Shown piece after piece: positions 1 through 9,801 of a stretch of 64,000 nucleotides of DNA (position 1 is its first letter; every line of letters begins with the position of its first letter). This DNA comes from Pararhizobium sp. IMCC21322 (GTDB lineage Bacteria > Pseudomonadota > Alphaproteobacteria > Rhizobiales > GCA-2746425): NCBI RefSeq assembly GCF_030758295.1, contig NZ_CP132335.1:3634412-3698411 (forward strand), given 5' to 3'. The notes beneath the pieces were generated by a model. That model ran no database searches and had not been told where the DNA came from. It saw only the letters and a list, made by a program, of their open reading frames with translations. Position numbers and translations under genes: made by a program.

Positions 1-533
1 TCCCTGCGTTCCTTTATCTGATTGATACTAAACAGCTCTGCAGCAACTTGAATGGCCGAATTATAGGCTTCCACAACGACTTCCGTGCGCTGACTGCGTC
101 CAGGTGGTAAATCGAGCGAAGGCCCATGAAAGCCTAATCGCGCCCCGGCGTGCATGTTGCGTTCCACCTGTCTTGTAAGGTCAGTCCCTTGTACATTACC
201 ACCGGCGATAAAAATGAGTGCACAAGCGGAAGCGCAACCATCGCCGGGCAAGATGGCAGTGTCGATATTGGCCGTCCAAATCATATCGAGCACTTCAAGG
301 GCGACTGAAAGATCTCCACCTTCAGGGCTATCAAGGCATAAAGTGAGCGGTTCATATCCCGCGCCGTCAGCAAATTTTTTAAACGCTCCAAGATCCCGAG
401 CGTCTATTTCACCCGTGAATTTGGCATCACAAGCTTCGGTATTTGGATAGGTAAGTTCACCTGCAAGTGTTGACCGCATGAATGTTAGACCACCGCATAC
501 CACCAACAATCCAATAATTATCAAGCGCAGCAT
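1..533 (-). CDS. Secreted ClpP/crotonase-fold protein (COG3904-like), partial
   Basis: The reading frame is open from an ATG at 533 to the left edge, so the C-terminus is missing. A strong Shine-Dalgarno (GGAGGGGAG) precedes the ATG. The 177 visible residues begin with a hydrophobic signal peptide (about 1-24, ending STLA). A ClpP-like pattern follows: LDSPEGG at 67-73, GDGCASACALIF at about 97-108 with Ser102 where the serine nucleophile would lie, and GFHGPS at 134-139 carrying a candidate catalytic His. This matches the alphaproteobacterial periplasmic ClpP-like proteins grouped as COG3904. The fold is well supported, but proteolytic activity and substrate are inference. The gene diverges from the small secreted protein at 608. 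Confidence 0.7.
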   Translation of the reverse strand, partial: MLRLIIIGLLVVCGGLTFMRSTLAGELTYPNTEACDAKFTGEIDARDLGAFKKFADGAGYEPLTLCLDSPEGGDLSVALEVLDMIWTANIDTAILPGDGCASACALIFIAGGNVQGTDLTRQVERNMHAGARLGFHGPSLDLPPGRSQRTEVVVEAYNSAIQVAAELFSINQIKERR

Positions 534-607
534 CTGCTCCCCTCCTTGCTTTTCAACGTAAGCGGGTCTTATGCTAATCGTATTGCCTAAGCACGCAAGG
601 GATTGTT

Positions 608-988
608 ATGCTCATACGACTTTTGATTGTGTCAGTAATCGCCTTGAACAACATGATAAACATCGCTGTAGCGGATGATTATTACTACATTTTGGCTGCT
701 GAACGATGGCAATGCATAGCCAATAATGCTGAAGGTTATTTGCAGTCACAACGACGCGGTCTGATCTACATCGCTGTTGATCATTGTCCAATCATACCCG
801 CCGATCCCATCCGGGCTGTGTCGCGAAATGAGAACCCATCGTTTGGTGTATCTGACGCTGCACAGTTTGATATGCTGCTGACATTTTCAATCGCCGAGTT
901 CGAATGTCTGATCAACCAGGAAATTCCCCAGACCGCGAAAGCTCTGACGCTTCTCTATGACCAGTGCAAGATAACGGTTGGAAACTGA
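608..988 (+). CDS. Small secreted protein of unknown function
   Basis: This encodes 126 residues with a clear N-terminal signal peptide (about 1-22, ending NIAVA). The mature part is about 104 residues and holds four cysteines (WQC, DHC, FEC, DQC), a spacing compatible with two disulfides after export. I recognise no family. It is separated by only 2 bp from the next gene, so the two are probably co-transcribed, and it diverges from the periplasmic ClpP-like gene at the left edge. A role in the cell envelope is a guess from the signal peptide alone. Confidence 0.55.
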   Translation: MLIRLLIVSVIALNNMINIAVADDYYYILAAERWQCIANNAEGYLQSQRRGLIYIAVDHCPIIPADPIRAVSRNENPSFGVSDAAQFDMLLTFSIAEFECLINQEIPQTAKALTLLYDQCKITVGN

Positions 989-990
989 AC

Positions 991-1533
991 GTGGAACTAA
1001 AAGACAAAATCGACCTTGGCTTGAAGATTTTTGCTGCTGGCATAGCTGCATTTGGCGTCTGGAAGTTTTTTGCTGACCAGGCTCTGACAAGAGACTTAAG
1101 CGCACGTGCTGAAAGTTTACGTGTCGTTCGCGATTTTTCTGGTTCTTCTATGATCGACGCGCGTGAAGAACTCACCAGGTTTTGGCGAAACTATCCGGAA
1201 TTCATCTCATCGACCGATGAACACAATGTTGTTTCAAACCGCGAGTATCGCGGCTTTGTCAGATCTGCCATGAAGACCTATTCCGGTGCGGAGCAGCTAT
1301 CAACCGCGTTGTTTCGCCTAAACGACTATTATGAAACATTGTATCTGTGTCGCCTTTCCAACATTTGTGACGCACAACTGTTAGACACTTTTCGCTGCGA
1401 TACAGCGGTAGCCCACCAAAGATATTACGCAGACTTTTTCAACGAGTTGAATCGTGCGATTGGCGGTGATGATTTCGGGGTTTCCTTGGCAAGCTATGCG
1501 ACGTCCTGTGGTGAAGAAGAAGCGAAAGACTGA
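991..1533 (+). CDS. Single-pass membrane protein of unknown function
   Basis: With the GTG start at 991, which follows a GGA at suitable spacing and lies just after the upstream stop, the product is 180 residues. An in-frame GTG at 964 would overlap the upstream gene. The N-terminus has one predicted membrane helix (about residues 8-27, IDLGLKIFAAGIAAFGVWKF). About 150 mostly polar residues follow, rich in Arg, Glu and aromatics, with cysteines in a CRLSNIC segment and near the C-terminus. I recognise no family. Pairing with the preceding secreted Cys protein suggests a joint function, but the sequence does not say what. Confidence 0.55.
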   Translation: MELKDKIDLGLKIFAAGIAAFGVWKFFADQALTRDLSARAESLRVVRDFSGSSMIDAREELTRFWRNYPEFISSTDEHNVVSNREYRGFVRSAMKTYSGAEQLSTALFRLNDYYETLYLCRLSNICDAQLLDTFRCDTAVAHQRYYADFFNELNRAIGGDDFGVSLASYATSCGEEEAKD

Positions 1534-1936
1534 GGGATTTTTTGTGTTTCAGGCCTGAACCCAAATAGAGAAATCACGTCGGACAAATGATCAAGTATTT
1601 TAGAATCTGCAGACCAAATACGGTTCCCGATAAAACCAACAAAATCCCCATACGAATCCCTCAAATATCTGAACCACCAACAGCATAAATGGCGCATGCT
1701 AAACTACGTTCAGCTTCTGCGTGACGCCCAAACGCAGCCAACAGGCGCCGCCTACCCTGCATGGTTGGAACAGACCAAATTCAGCCAGACAGTGTGGATG
1801 AATCAGGCTCGAACCACCAGATGATCAACGCCAGTTTTGCGGCAGTAGGCTTAGTCCTGCCTTTTCCTGCCGGTGATAATGGCTTAGCTCTTTACGCCCC
1901 TGACGAGAAAACAGACACCGTGCTGCAATCCGCTCC
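1534..1936. other. Non-coding gap, no confident gene
   Basis: This 403-bp stretch lies between two convergent genes. The only plus-strand reading frame of note runs from an ATG at 1761 to a stop at 1938-1940 (59 residues). It has no Shine-Dalgarno and overlaps the end of the glycosyltransferase gene by 4 bp. It may be a degenerate remnant. I saw no clear hairpin terminator. Confidence 0.4.
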
Positions 1937-3160
1937 TTAAGCCCTATAATCCATGCCATCAGCTGCGACGGCCTCAAGCAGATGCCTCAACAAGTCCGGA
2001 TCAGCGGATTGAATGCGGCTCCAATTTGGAATGAAGGGTGTTTCCATGGGGTTTTCCAGGAACATGTGGCCCGCTTCCACAATGTTAGCCGCGAAGAGTT
2101 CCACAGCTTCCTCTTCCTGATGGCGATCAATCGAAAGGCCGTTGATTAGCGCATCATTGTAATACATCTCGATCAGATCAAGCGCAGTCCGATAGTAGGT
2201 CGCCTTGATGGTTCGAAATGTCTCCTGATTGAACACCACGCCATCGGTTGCCAGCTTGCGGAACAGAGCTTTTGAAATATCCGTCGACATGCGCGACAGG
2301 CCGCGAGTGGCATCATCTTTGGACAAATCCTGATGCTTGTGATCATACGCGTCAGAAATATCGACCTGGCACACAGATCGGTTTGAAAGATTGCGCCAGA
2401 CCTCTGACAGAACACCAATTTCCAGCCCCCAGTCGGATGGAATGCGGATGTCAGGCAATATGCTGGTTCGCATGGCAAATTCGCCCGCCAGCGGATAACG
2501 GAAACCCTTCAGATATTCGATATAATCCTGATGACCACAAACCTTTTGAATGGACAACAGCAATGGCGATACCAACAAACGGGTGACGCGGCCATTCAGC
2601 TTGCCATCGGCGATACGCGGATAGTAGCCCTTGCAGAATTGATAGGGAAAAGCAGGATTTGTGACCGGATAGATCAGCCGCGCCAGCATTTCCCGTGAAT
2701 AAGTAATGATGTCGCAATCATGCAGGGCAACCACATCTGAATCCTGCGCTGCAAGCGCATAGCCGATGCAGTACCAGAAATTCCGCCCCTTACCGGCTTC
2801 CTTGGGCGCAAGACCAGCTTCGGCCAAATGATTGTGTATGGCTTTCAGACGCGGACCATCATTCCACAAGATATCGAACCGTTGCGGCAGGCGCGAAAAG
2901 TATTTCTGCGCATACCGGTATTGTTCTTCAGTGGCCTGATCAAGGCCGATTATGATGCGGTTGATGTAGTCGGCACCAGCAAGTTCATCGACAATTTTGG
3001 CAAGCGCCTCGCGTTCCAGCTCTGAAAACAGAGAAGGCAGAATGAGGGTCACTTTTCGCCGGGTTGCAAACTCCCGAAGCTGGCGTTCCATTTCCTCCAA
3101 CGGCACGCGGGTCAGGTTATGAAGCGTCGCAACGCTGCCATTTTGATGAAAGTCTGCCAT
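1937..3160 (-). CDS. Glucosyl-3-phosphoglycerate synthase-like glycosyltransferase (GT81/GT-A)
   Basis: A 407-residue GT-A-type glycosyltransferase without a signal peptide. The nucleotide-sugar fold starts near residue 36 (KVTLILPSLFSE). The acidic metal site is HDCDIITY at about 146-153, with GKGRNFWYCIGYALA just before it. These features fit the family that transfers glucose from an NDP-sugar to 3-phosphoglycerate. The neighbours support this: a HAD phosphatase of the MPGP type sits 12 bp upstream, and a GH13_18 phosphorylase starts the cluster. The expected product is glucosyl-3-phosphoglycerate, precursor of the compatible solute glucosylglycerate. A mannosyl-3-phosphoglycerate synthase is the main alternative. 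The acceptor is inferred from context. Confidence 0.7.
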   Translation of the reverse strand: MADFHQNGSVATLHNLTRVPLEEMERQLREFATRRKVTLILPSLFSELEREALAKIVDELAGADYINRIIIGLDQATEEQYRYAQKYFSRLPQRFDILWNDGPRLKAIHNHLAEAGLAPKEAGKGRNFWYCIGYALAAQDSDVVALHDCDIITYSREMLARLIYPVTNPAFPYQFCKGYYPRIADGKLNGRVTRLLVSPLLLSIQKVCGHQDYIEYLKGFRYPLAGEFAMRTSILPDIRIPSDWGLEIGVLSEVWRNLSNRSVCQVDISDAYDHKHQDLSKDDATRGLSRMSTDISKALFRKLATDGVVFNQETFRTIKATYYRTALDLIEMYYNDALINGLSIDRHQEEEAVELFAANIVEAGHMFLENPMETPFIPNWSRIQSADPDLLRHLLEAVAADGMDYRA

Positions 3161-3172
3161 TTGATCTCCTGC

Positions 3173-4003
3173 TTATTCGTTGTTGGCAAGTAGTGTTTTT
3201 ATAGTTTCATTCCAGCCGCGAGGTCCCGGCGCTACAGCACGAATGATCGATCCGCTAGCCTCTCCATCAAGGCGCGGAATACCCTTGTGGTCTGGATTTG
3301 GAATGATCACGCCAAGGTCCGCAGCTTCAAGCATGGCAATGTCATTTCCAGCGTCACCCAACGCTATGGAATAGGCCCGCTGATTTGCCCTGTGATAGCG
3401 CTTCTGTATCTCCAGCATTTGGCCGGCCTTGTTGCCACCAAATGACAGGGAAATGAAGCGCCCTCCTTGCTGGACCACCAGCCCCTTTTCCTGCAACTGA
3501 TAGCTGAAGGCGTCAAACGCCTGATCATTTCCAGACCATAGACCCGGCTCTGAAAAATAGCGCTGTTTGGCCAATTCAGAATTTTGAACCGAAAGACCGG
3601 TGCGATCTGCCACTTCTTGCGCAGACCAGTCAGAAAATCCGGTAAACCCTGCCCGAACATCGTTCGGCAAATCCGAGAGTAAATCCAGAATTTGCTCATA
3701 ATCGGTGGCTGCATTCCCATCCGGGTTCCCGGGTGCCAGCAAACCGGCGCCATTTTCGACGATTGCTTCACAGTGTTGGAAACCCAGCGTCTGACGTAGC
3801 GGAAATATTTCTGCCGCTGTTTTGCTGGAGGCCAGGATCAGCGGAATCCGCCGCTCCCGCAGCAATGCAAGCGCGTTGTCCGCTTCTGCATATGAATAGG
3901 TCTCATGATCCAGCAGCGTGCCGTCCAGATCACTAAAGACGATCATATTGGCGGCATTAGCGGGTTTCAAAATTTTGTGGACCGGTTCGTGATCCACCGG
4001 CAT
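3173..4003 (-). CDS. HAD-IIB phosphatase, mannosyl/glucosyl-3-phosphoglycerate phosphatase type
   Basis: A HAD-superfamily phosphatase of up to 276 residues. Motif I is FSDLDGTLLD, motif II lies in LILASSKTAAE, and motif IV is ALGDAGNDIAMLEAAD near the C-terminus, as in the MPGP branch of HAD-IIB. It would remove the 3-phosphate from the sugar phosphoglycerate made by the next gene. The open frame overlaps the upstream phosphorylase by 37 bp. An internal ATG at 3946 (MIVFSDLDG) gives no overlap and a protein that starts directly at motif I, so either start is possible. Context favours glucosyl-3-phosphoglycerate as substrate. Confidence 0.72.
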   Translation of the reverse strand: MPVDHEPVHKILKPANAANMIVFSDLDGTLLDHETYSYAEADNALALLRERRIPLILASSKTAAEIFPLRQTLGFQHCEAIVENGAGLLAPGNPDGNAATDYEQILDLLSDLPNDVRAGFTGFSDWSAQEVADRTGLSVQNSELAKQRYFSEPGLWSGNDQAFDAFSYQLQEKGLVVQQGGRFISLSFGGNKAGQMLEIQKRYHRANQRAYSIALGDAGNDIAMLEAADLGVIIPNPDHKGIPRLDGEASGSIIRAVAPGPRGWNETIKTLLANNE

Positions 4004-5766
4004 TGATAAGGTGCCAGCTCAATCACATCGCCATAGGCTTTGGTTGTTTCTCCGGACAGCAAATCTGACCATTCTTCGCCGCCAATGAGGTTTAGCGACA
4101 TGGCGGGAATCGAAACCGTCTCATCCGTTACATTATGGATGGCGAACAGGCTCTGCGAGCGATCCAAGCTCTGGCGCCAGAAACCGAAAACACTTTCCCC
4201 AAGCTGCAAGGTAAACTGGGTCGCATTGGGATGAAAGGCTGGCTGTTTTGATCGTATCTGAATGATCTGTTTCATGGCGCTGAAAACGCGTGCGTGAATG
4301 CTGGATGCGTCCTCAAGCGCGTCAAGAAGATCAGGATAGTGCCAGCGGTGACGGTTGATCGCCCGGTTCACTCCTGTTTTTTCCACGCCCTCATGATCAT
4401 TCGATGTCGCCAGCAATGAATGAATGTAAAACCCTGGAATACCCTCAAGACCCATTGCGATGGTCTGACTGCACAGGAACCGTTCAACATTCCACTGGTC
4501 TTCGCCCTTGACCGTGCCTTTCAGGGCATCAAAGAGAGCGATGTTGATTTCATAGGGTCGCGGACCCCGATCAGCGGTTTGCCGCATGCTGACAAGGCCG
4601 CCAAAACCCTCAACGGTTTCGATTACACTATCAATTTCAGCATCATCCAGAAGACCCTCAGCGGGACGCACGCCAATACCATCATGGGAGGCCGTAAAAT
4701 TGAAATAAGTGCAGCCCATTTGCGCGGGTGGCATCGTCATCTGCCAGGCGCTGAGATGACGGGACGTGCCATTCAGCAAAGCGTGCAACAACAAGGGCGG
4801 CAGTGAAAAGTTATAGACAACATGCGCTTCGTTGCGATTGCCGAAGTAACTCAAATTTTCAAAATTCGGGACATTTGTTTCGGTGATCAGGATCAGCGAA
4901 TTTTCGTTGTAATCCGCCAATAAACGCATCAGCCGAACAACTTCGTGGGTCTGATTCAAATGAATGGACGAGGTGCCGACTTCCTTCCACAAATAGGCAA
5001 TGGCATCCAAACGAAGTGTCCTCACACCCTTTGAGATATGGAATCGCAGCACGCGCAAAAACTCAAACAGCACCTGCGGATTGCGGAAGTCAAAATCCAC
5101 CTGATCATGGCTGAACGTGCACCAGACATGTTTTGGTCCGTTGGCTGTTTCCACTTCCCTCAGCAAAGGCTGTGCTCTCGGCCGGGTAACAGCGGATAAA
5201 TCATCGTCTGGTGAGGCTTCAAAGAAGAATTTGTCATAGGGTTCATGACCCAGCAAATACTCATGAAACAGCCCGCTCTGACTGGAACAGTGATTGATGA
5301 CCAGGTCAGACATGAACCGGAAATTCTGGGAAATACGTTCAATATCCTCCCACGCACCCAGCGCGCTGTTGACCGAATAATAATCCGTAATCGCAAATCC
5401 ATCATCAGATGTGAAAGGGAAATACGGCAGGATGTGAACCCCGGATATGCTGTCCTTCAGGCGGCTTTCAAGGAAATCACAAAGCAGATCAAGCGGCTTG
5501 TGCTCGCCGTCTGTGAATGTGTTGCCATAGGTGATGACATAACTGTCTTGCTCACTCCAAAGCGTATTTGCTGCCATTCTGGAACGTTGCCTCGGCAAAT
5601 CGCCATCAGGCCAAAAGGCCAGCAGCGCCTGATCCAGCAATGCCTGCTGGTCATGCTCGGGGTAGATTGACCCCAACAATTGCAGCAATCCCTCTCTGAG
5701 TCGCTTGGGAAACTGCTTCGACGACCCGGCAGATGAAGCTGGTGGAGTGACGTTAAAATTTTCCAT
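3967..5766 (-). CDS. GH13_18 sugar phosphorylase, probable glucosylglycerate phosphorylase
   Basis: A retaining alpha-amylase-family enzyme, 599 residues from the ATG at 5766 (MENFNVTPPA). This start is preceded by a GGTGCGG stretch; an upstream in-frame ATG at 5799 would add 11 residues. GH13 landmarks are visible: MSDLVINHCS (region I), TLRLDAIAYLWKE with the nucleophile Asp (region II), LITETNVP with the acid/base Glu (region III), and FNFTASHDGIGV (region IV). GH13_18 contains sucrose phosphorylase and glucosylglycerate phosphorylase. The synthase and phosphatase genes immediately downstream point to glucosylglycerate, letting the cell recycle the solute to glucose-1-phosphate and glycerate. 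Sucrose phosphorylase is the alternative. Confidence 0.75.
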   Translation of the reverse strand: MENFNVTPPASSAGSSKQFPKRLREGLLQLLGSIYPEHDQQALLDQALLAFWPDGDLPRQRSRMAANTLWSEQDSYVITYGNTFTDGEHKPLDLLCDFLESRLKDSISGVHILPYFPFTSDDGFAITDYYSVNSALGAWEDIERISQNFRFMSDLVINHCSSQSGLFHEYLLGHEPYDKFFFEASPDDDLSAVTRPRAQPLLREVETANGPKHVWCTFSHDQVDFDFRNPQVLFEFLRVLRFHISKGVRTLRLDAIAYLWKEVGTSSIHLNQTHEVVRLMRLLADYNENSLILITETNVPNFENLSYFGNRNEAHVVYNFSLPPLLLHALLNGTSRHLSAWQMTMPPAQMGCTYFNFTASHDGIGVRPAEGLLDDAEIDSVIETVEGFGGLVSMRQTADRGPRPYEINIALFDALKGTVKGEDQWNVERFLCSQTIAMGLEGIPGFYIHSLLATSNDHEGVEKTGVNRAINRHRWHYPDLLDALEDASSIHARVFSAMKQIIQIRSKQPAFHPNATQFTLQLGESVFGFWRQSLDRSQSLFAIHNVTDETVSIPAMSLNLIGGEEWSDLLSGETTKAYGDVIELAPYQCRWITNRSTKF

Positions 5767-5843
5767 AAGAATTTTTACCGCACCGCAGCATTTTTGCAAG
5801 TGGCAGAATCTGAAATCAGACTATTGAAGAGCAAACGCAGCAC

Positions 5844-6110
5844 TTAACCGCGGACTTGAACCAGCTTGTTTCGGTCCTTGAGGCCCTTGATGATGGAGAG
5901 TGAACTTTTGGCCACTCCCATTTCCTTTGCCAACAGCTTTATGACCGCCTTGTTGGTTTTGCCATCTTCTGGAACCGTTGTGATGTAAACACGAACCAAC
6001 CACGAGCCATCACCCTGTTCTTCCACCGTAATCCGGTTTGACGAAGCTTTCGGCGTCACGCGGACAGCAAACGGATTGCCGACCATCGTCGACCAATGCG
6101 GTGCGGACAT
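5844..6110 (-). CDS. DUF167 (YggU-like) protein
   Basis: An 88-residue protein matching DUF167: FAVRVTPKASSNRI near the start and DGKTNKAVIKLLAKEMGV in the middle. The family is a small alpha/beta fold of unknown biochemical role. It lies 26 bp downstream of gatB and 77 bp upstream of the GH13_18 gene, so all may share a transcript. Confidence 0.85.
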   Translation of the reverse strand: MSAPHWSTMVGNPFAVRVTPKASSNRITVEEQGDGSWLVRVYITTVPEDGKTNKAVIKLLAKEMGVAKSSLSIIKGLKDRNKLVQVRG

Positions 6111-6136
6111 GAGCGACTCAGTAATTTGCGGCAGGC

Positions 6137-7618
6137 TTATTCAATTCCGATTTTCTGACGCAGCAGATCATTCACAGCTTTCGGATTTGCCTTGCCACCG
6201 GTGGCTTTCATCACCTGCCCGACAAACCAGCCAAGAAGACCCGGCTTTTCCTTGGCCTGCGCAGCCTTATCCGGGTTGGCAGCAATAATGGCATCAATCT
6301 CGGCTTCAATGGCACCCAGGTCAGTAACCTGCTTCATGCCGCGGCTTTCAACGATTTCCGCCGGGTCACCGCCTTCTGTCCAGAGTATCTCAAAGACGTC
6401 CTTGGCGATTTTACCAGAAATCGTGTCATTGGAAATCAGATCAATCATGCCGCCAAGCTGTCCGCTTGAAATCGGGCTTGCGTCGATGGACTTGCCTTCT
6501 TTGTTCAGCCTGCCGAACAATTCATTGATGACCCAATTGGCTGCAATCTTGGCATCACGCCCCTTGGCAACGTCTTCAAAATAATCACAGGACTGACGCT
6601 CGACCACAAGAATATCAGCATCATATGGCGTCAAACCGTAATCATTGATGAAACGGGCCTTCTTCTCATCCGGCAATTCCGGCAGATCAACCGCCAGCGC
6701 GTCGACATAGGCCTGATCAAATTCCAGTGGCAGCAGATCGGGGTCAGGGAAATAGCGATAATCATGCGCTTCTTCCTTGGAACGCATGGAGCGTGTTTCA
6801 CACTTTACGGAATCGAACAGGCGCGTTTCCTGATCAATCTTGCCGCCATCTTCCAAAATGGCAATCTGACGACGTGCCTCATATTCAATGGCCTGTCCGG
6901 CAAAGCGAATGGAGTTGACGTTTTTGATCTCGCAACGTGTGCCAAATTCCCCGCCCGGGCTGCGCACGGACACGTTCACATCGGCCCGCAGATTGCCTTT
7001 TTCCATATCCGCATCAGAGGTACCAAGATAGCGCAGGATCGAACGCAGCTTGGCGATATAGGCCTTCGCCTCATCGGAGGAGCGCAGATCAGGCTTGGAA
7101 ACAATCTCCATCAGAGCAACGCCGGACCGGTTGAGATCCACATAACTCATCGATGGATGCTGATCATGCAGGCTCTTTCCCGCATCCTGCTCCAGATGCA
7201 GCCGCTCAACCCCGATTTCAACCGGGCCATCGGGCATGTCCAGATGGATGATCCCTTCGCCGACAATCGGCTGATCGAATTGCGAAATCTGATAGCCCTG
7301 CGGCAGATCGGGGTAGAAATAGTTTTTGCGCGCGAACACGGAGCGATTGTTGATCTGGGCTTTCAGACCAAGCCCGGTTCGAACGGCCTGACGCACACAT
7401 TCTTCATTAATGACGGGCAGCATGCCGGGCATAGCCGCATCAACCAGGCTGACATGATCATTCTGCTCGCCGCCAAAGGCTGCGGCTGCGCCGGAAAACA
7501 GCTTTGAATTTGACAACACCTGCGCATGGACTTCCAGTCCAATAACAACCTCCCAGTCGCCGGTTGCACCGGGAATGAACTTTTTTGGGTCGGGTGTGCG
7601 TGTGTCTATCAAACTCAT
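6137..7618 (-). CDS. gatB: Aspartyl/glutamyl-tRNA amidotransferase subunit B
   Basis: At 493 residues this is full length for GatB. The N-terminal catalytic cradle domain begins at [17 protein letters not shown] (about residues 25-41), followed by [16 protein letters not shown] and [17 protein letters not shown], which are GatB signatures. The C-terminal YqeY-like tail domain ends with [15 protein letters not shown]. With GatA and GatC it converts Glu-tRNA(Gln) and Asp-tRNA(Asn) to the amides. gatA and gatC are not next to it, which is common in alphaproteobacteria. It appears to be the first gene of a minus-strand transcript running into the DUF167 gene. Confidence 0.97.
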   Translation of the reverse strand: MSLIDTRTPDPKKFIPGATGDWEVVIGLEVHAQVLSNSKLFSGAAAAFGGEQNDHVSLVDAAMPGMLPVINEECVRQAVRTGLGLKAQINNRSVFARKNYFYPDLPQGYQISQFDQPIVGEGIIHLDMPDGPVEIGVERLHLEQDAGKSLHDQHPSMSYVDLNRSGVALMEIVSKPDLRSSDEAKAYIAKLRSILRYLGTSDADMEKGNLRADVNVSVRSPGGEFGTRCEIKNVNSIRFAGQAIEYEARRQIAILEDGGKIDQETRLFDSVKCETRSMRSKEEAHDYRYFPDPDLLPLEFDQAYVDALAVDLPELPDEKKARFINDYGLTPYDADILVVERQSCDYFEDVAKGRDAKIAANWVINELFGRLNKEGKSIDASPISSGQLGGMIDLISNDTISGKIAKDVFEILWTEGGDPAEIVESRGMKQVTDLGAIEAEIDAIIAANPDKAAQAKEKPGLLGWFVGQVMKATGGKANPKAVNDLLRQKIGIE

Positions 7619-7821
7619 TTTACGTGCTCGCCTGCATCATCTCTGTGTTGGTTTCAGTTAAAGGAACCGGCTGGCAGAGACAAGTGGTCCAATAGCCGAT
7701 AAGCTTAATTTATTAAGAGCGATCAATGGCTGTGTTGCTTTGAAAAAATTCTGTCACTTGCCCCACGGGCACAAAAACGGGCATGATTGCCGCAAGATGA
7801 CATGTACCGGGAAGCACCTTT

Positions 7822-8451
7822 ATGCCTGATCCAATCAACTGGGCTTTGTCCTGGCCATTCTTTCTGGCAGCACTTGCATTTGGCTATCTTCTGGGCAGCA
7901 TTCCCTTTGGCTATCTCCTGACCCGGTTTGCCGGCCTTGGAGATGTCAGAAAAATCGGTTCCGGCAACATCGGCGCAACAAATGTTCTGCGCACCGGCAG
8001 CAAGAAGCTGGCGGCAATGACCGTGCTGGGCGATGCCCTGAAAGGCACGGTCGCTGTCCTGATCGCCTTTCGATTTGGCATCGATGCAGCCGTTCTGGCG
8101 GGACTAGGCGCTTTTCTGGGGCATCTTTTCCCGGTCTGGCTGAAATTCAAAGGCGGCAAAGGCGTTGCGACTTTCATTGGCATCTCGCTTGGCCTCTATT
8201 GGCCCTCAGCCCTTGTTTTCGCAGCGTCCTGGCTGATACTCGCCTTCATAACGCGCTACTCCTCGCTGTCTGCCCTCATCAGTTCCATATTGGTCATCAT
8301 CTTCACTGCCTTCATGGGGCGTTGGCAATATGCTGAACTTTATGCACTGCTGACCCTGTTGTTGTGGATCAAGCATCACCAGAATATCGGTCGGTTGCTC
8401 AAGGGGACTGAAAGCCGGATTAGTGGCGCCAAGGCCACCGATAAGAAGTGA
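7822..8451 (+). CDS. plsY: Glycerol-3-phosphate acyltransferase PlsY
   Basis: A 209-residue inner-membrane acyltransferase with several hydrophobic helices and the three PlsY motifs: [12 protein letters not shown] (about 46-57), [18 protein letters not shown] (about 98-115), and [14 protein letters not shown] near the C-terminus. It uses acyl-phosphate to acylate glycerol-3-phosphate, the first step of phospholipid synthesis. Its stop overlaps the GTG start of dprA (GTGA), so the two genes are translationally coupled. Confidence 0.96.
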   Translation: MPDPINWALSWPFFLAALAFGYLLGSIPFGYLLTRFAGLGDVRKIGSGNIGATNVLRTGSKKLAAMTVLGDALKGTVAVLIAFRFGIDAAVLAGLGAFLGHLFPVWLKFKGGKGVATFIGISLGLYWPSALVFAASWLILAFITRYSSLSALISSILVIIFTAFMGRWQYAELYALLTLLLWIKHHQNIGRLLKGTESRISGAKATDKK

Positions 8452-9587
8452 GCCTGTTCGACGACCCGTATGAACAGGGAATTGCGCTGACCGATGAACA
8501 GCGTCTGCACTGGCTGCGTCTTATTCGCAGCGAGCAGGTTGGCCCTTCTACCTTTCGCGATCTCATCAATCATTTTGGCACAGCTGAACAGGCAATCGAC
8601 GCCCTGCCCGATCTGGCAAAACGCGGTGGCGCCGCAAAACGCATCCGCATTGCCGAACTCAAACACATTGAAACCGAACTTGAACAGGCTGCAAGGCTTG
8701 GCATCAAACTGATTGCCATGGGCGAACCGGACTACCCATCTTGGCTGCGTGCCATAGACGATGCACCGCCGGTGATTCTGGTGAAGGGCCATTTGTCCGC
8801 ACTCGAAAAACCGATGATTGCTATCGTCGGCGCACGCAATTGCTCCATCATCGGTCGAAAAATGACCGTGAAGCTGGCACGTGATCTGGGTCAGGCGGGC
8901 TATTGTATTGCCTCAGGCCTTGCCCGTGGCATTGATGGCGTTGCCCACGAAGCAGCGCTGGAAACCGGGACAGTCGCGGTTCTGGCGGGTGGTCTGGACC
9001 GTATCTACCCATCGGAACATGAATCACTTTCAGAGCAAATCACAGCAACAGGCTGCCTTCTCAGCGAAAAGCCTCTTGGCTGGACGGCGCGCGCGCAGGA
9101 TTTTCCGCGCCGCAACCGCATTGTATCCGGCCTGTCACTCGGCACAATCATTGTGGAAGCTGCAAGACGTTCGGGCTCGCTTATTACCGCAAACCTTGCC
9201 TTGAAGCAGAACCGCGAAGTCTTTGCCGTCCCCGGGTCCCCGCTCGATCCAAGAGCGGCAGGGCCGAACCAACTCATCAAACAGGGCGCCACTTTGGTAA
9301 CCGAGGCAAAAGATGTGCTGGATGCCTTACGCCCGCTCCACGGCACTGCCCATCCAGCGCCACCAGCCATTGGGCTACAGGAAAGCCCGACAGAAGAAGT
9401 CCGGGACTTATCTGAGACCGACCGCAGTTTGATCATAGATGCACTGGGCATGGCACCTGTCGAAACCGATGAGCTCATTCGTGTCACGGGTATATCCGGC
9501 GGTGCGGTCTATCTGGTTTTGCTAGAGTTGGATCTTGCGGGACGATTGGCCCGTCACCCTGGAAATAAAGTCTCATTGGTCGAATAA
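8448..9587 (+). CDS. dprA: DNA-processing protein DprA
   Basis: A 379-residue DprA/Smf protein. An N-terminal helical region is followed by a Rossmann domain with [27 protein letters not shown] and [14 protein letters not shown] winged-helix DprA-C domain lies at about 315-375 ([19 protein letters not shown]). It loads RecA on incoming single-stranded DNA during transformation. It starts at a GTG overlapping the plsY stop by 4 bp. Confidence 0.95.
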   Translation: MSLFDDPYEQGIALTDEQRLHWLRLIRSEQVGPSTFRDLINHFGTAEQAIDALPDLAKRGGAAKRIRIAELKHIETELEQAARLGIKLIAMGEPDYPSWLRAIDDAPPVILVKGHLSALEKPMIAIVGARNCSIIGRKMTVKLARDLGQAGYCIASGLARGIDGVAHEAALETGTVAVLAGGLDRIYPSEHESLSEQITATGCLLSEKPLGWTARAQDFPRRNRIVSGLSLGTIIVEAARRSGSLITANLALKQNREVFAVPGSPLDPRAAGPNQLIKQGATLVTEAKDVLDALRPLHGTAHPAPPAIGLQESPTEEVRDLSETDRSLIIDALGMAPVETDELIRVTGISGGAVYLVLLELDLAGRLARHPGNKVSLVE

Positions 9588-9801
9588 ATTGGTCCTGAAA
9601 ATACGACTGCCGTGCTAGCAATCCACCACTGGTAGCAAGGACTTTTGAATCATTTTAGAAACAATCTTTGTCTGCTGTAATGTCACTTGGGACTTGACCA
9701 ATCGGTTTCTTCCGACCATGTGACAAGCGAACATTCGTTCAAACAAAGGGCGTTCTCTCAGCTTCGCCTCTAAGATTTTTGCGTAACAGACAGGCACTTT
9801 C

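Noticed and set aside
1795-1825. T-loop-like GGTTCGAGCC on the minus strand, as a tRNA
   Set aside because: No acceptor, D or anticodon stems can be formed around it.
1761-1940. Small 59-codon reading frame
   Set aside because: No ribosome-binding site, and it runs into the end of the glycosyltransferase gene.
6764-7507. Long plus-strand frame of 247 codons
   Set aside because: It is a shadow of gatB on the other strand.
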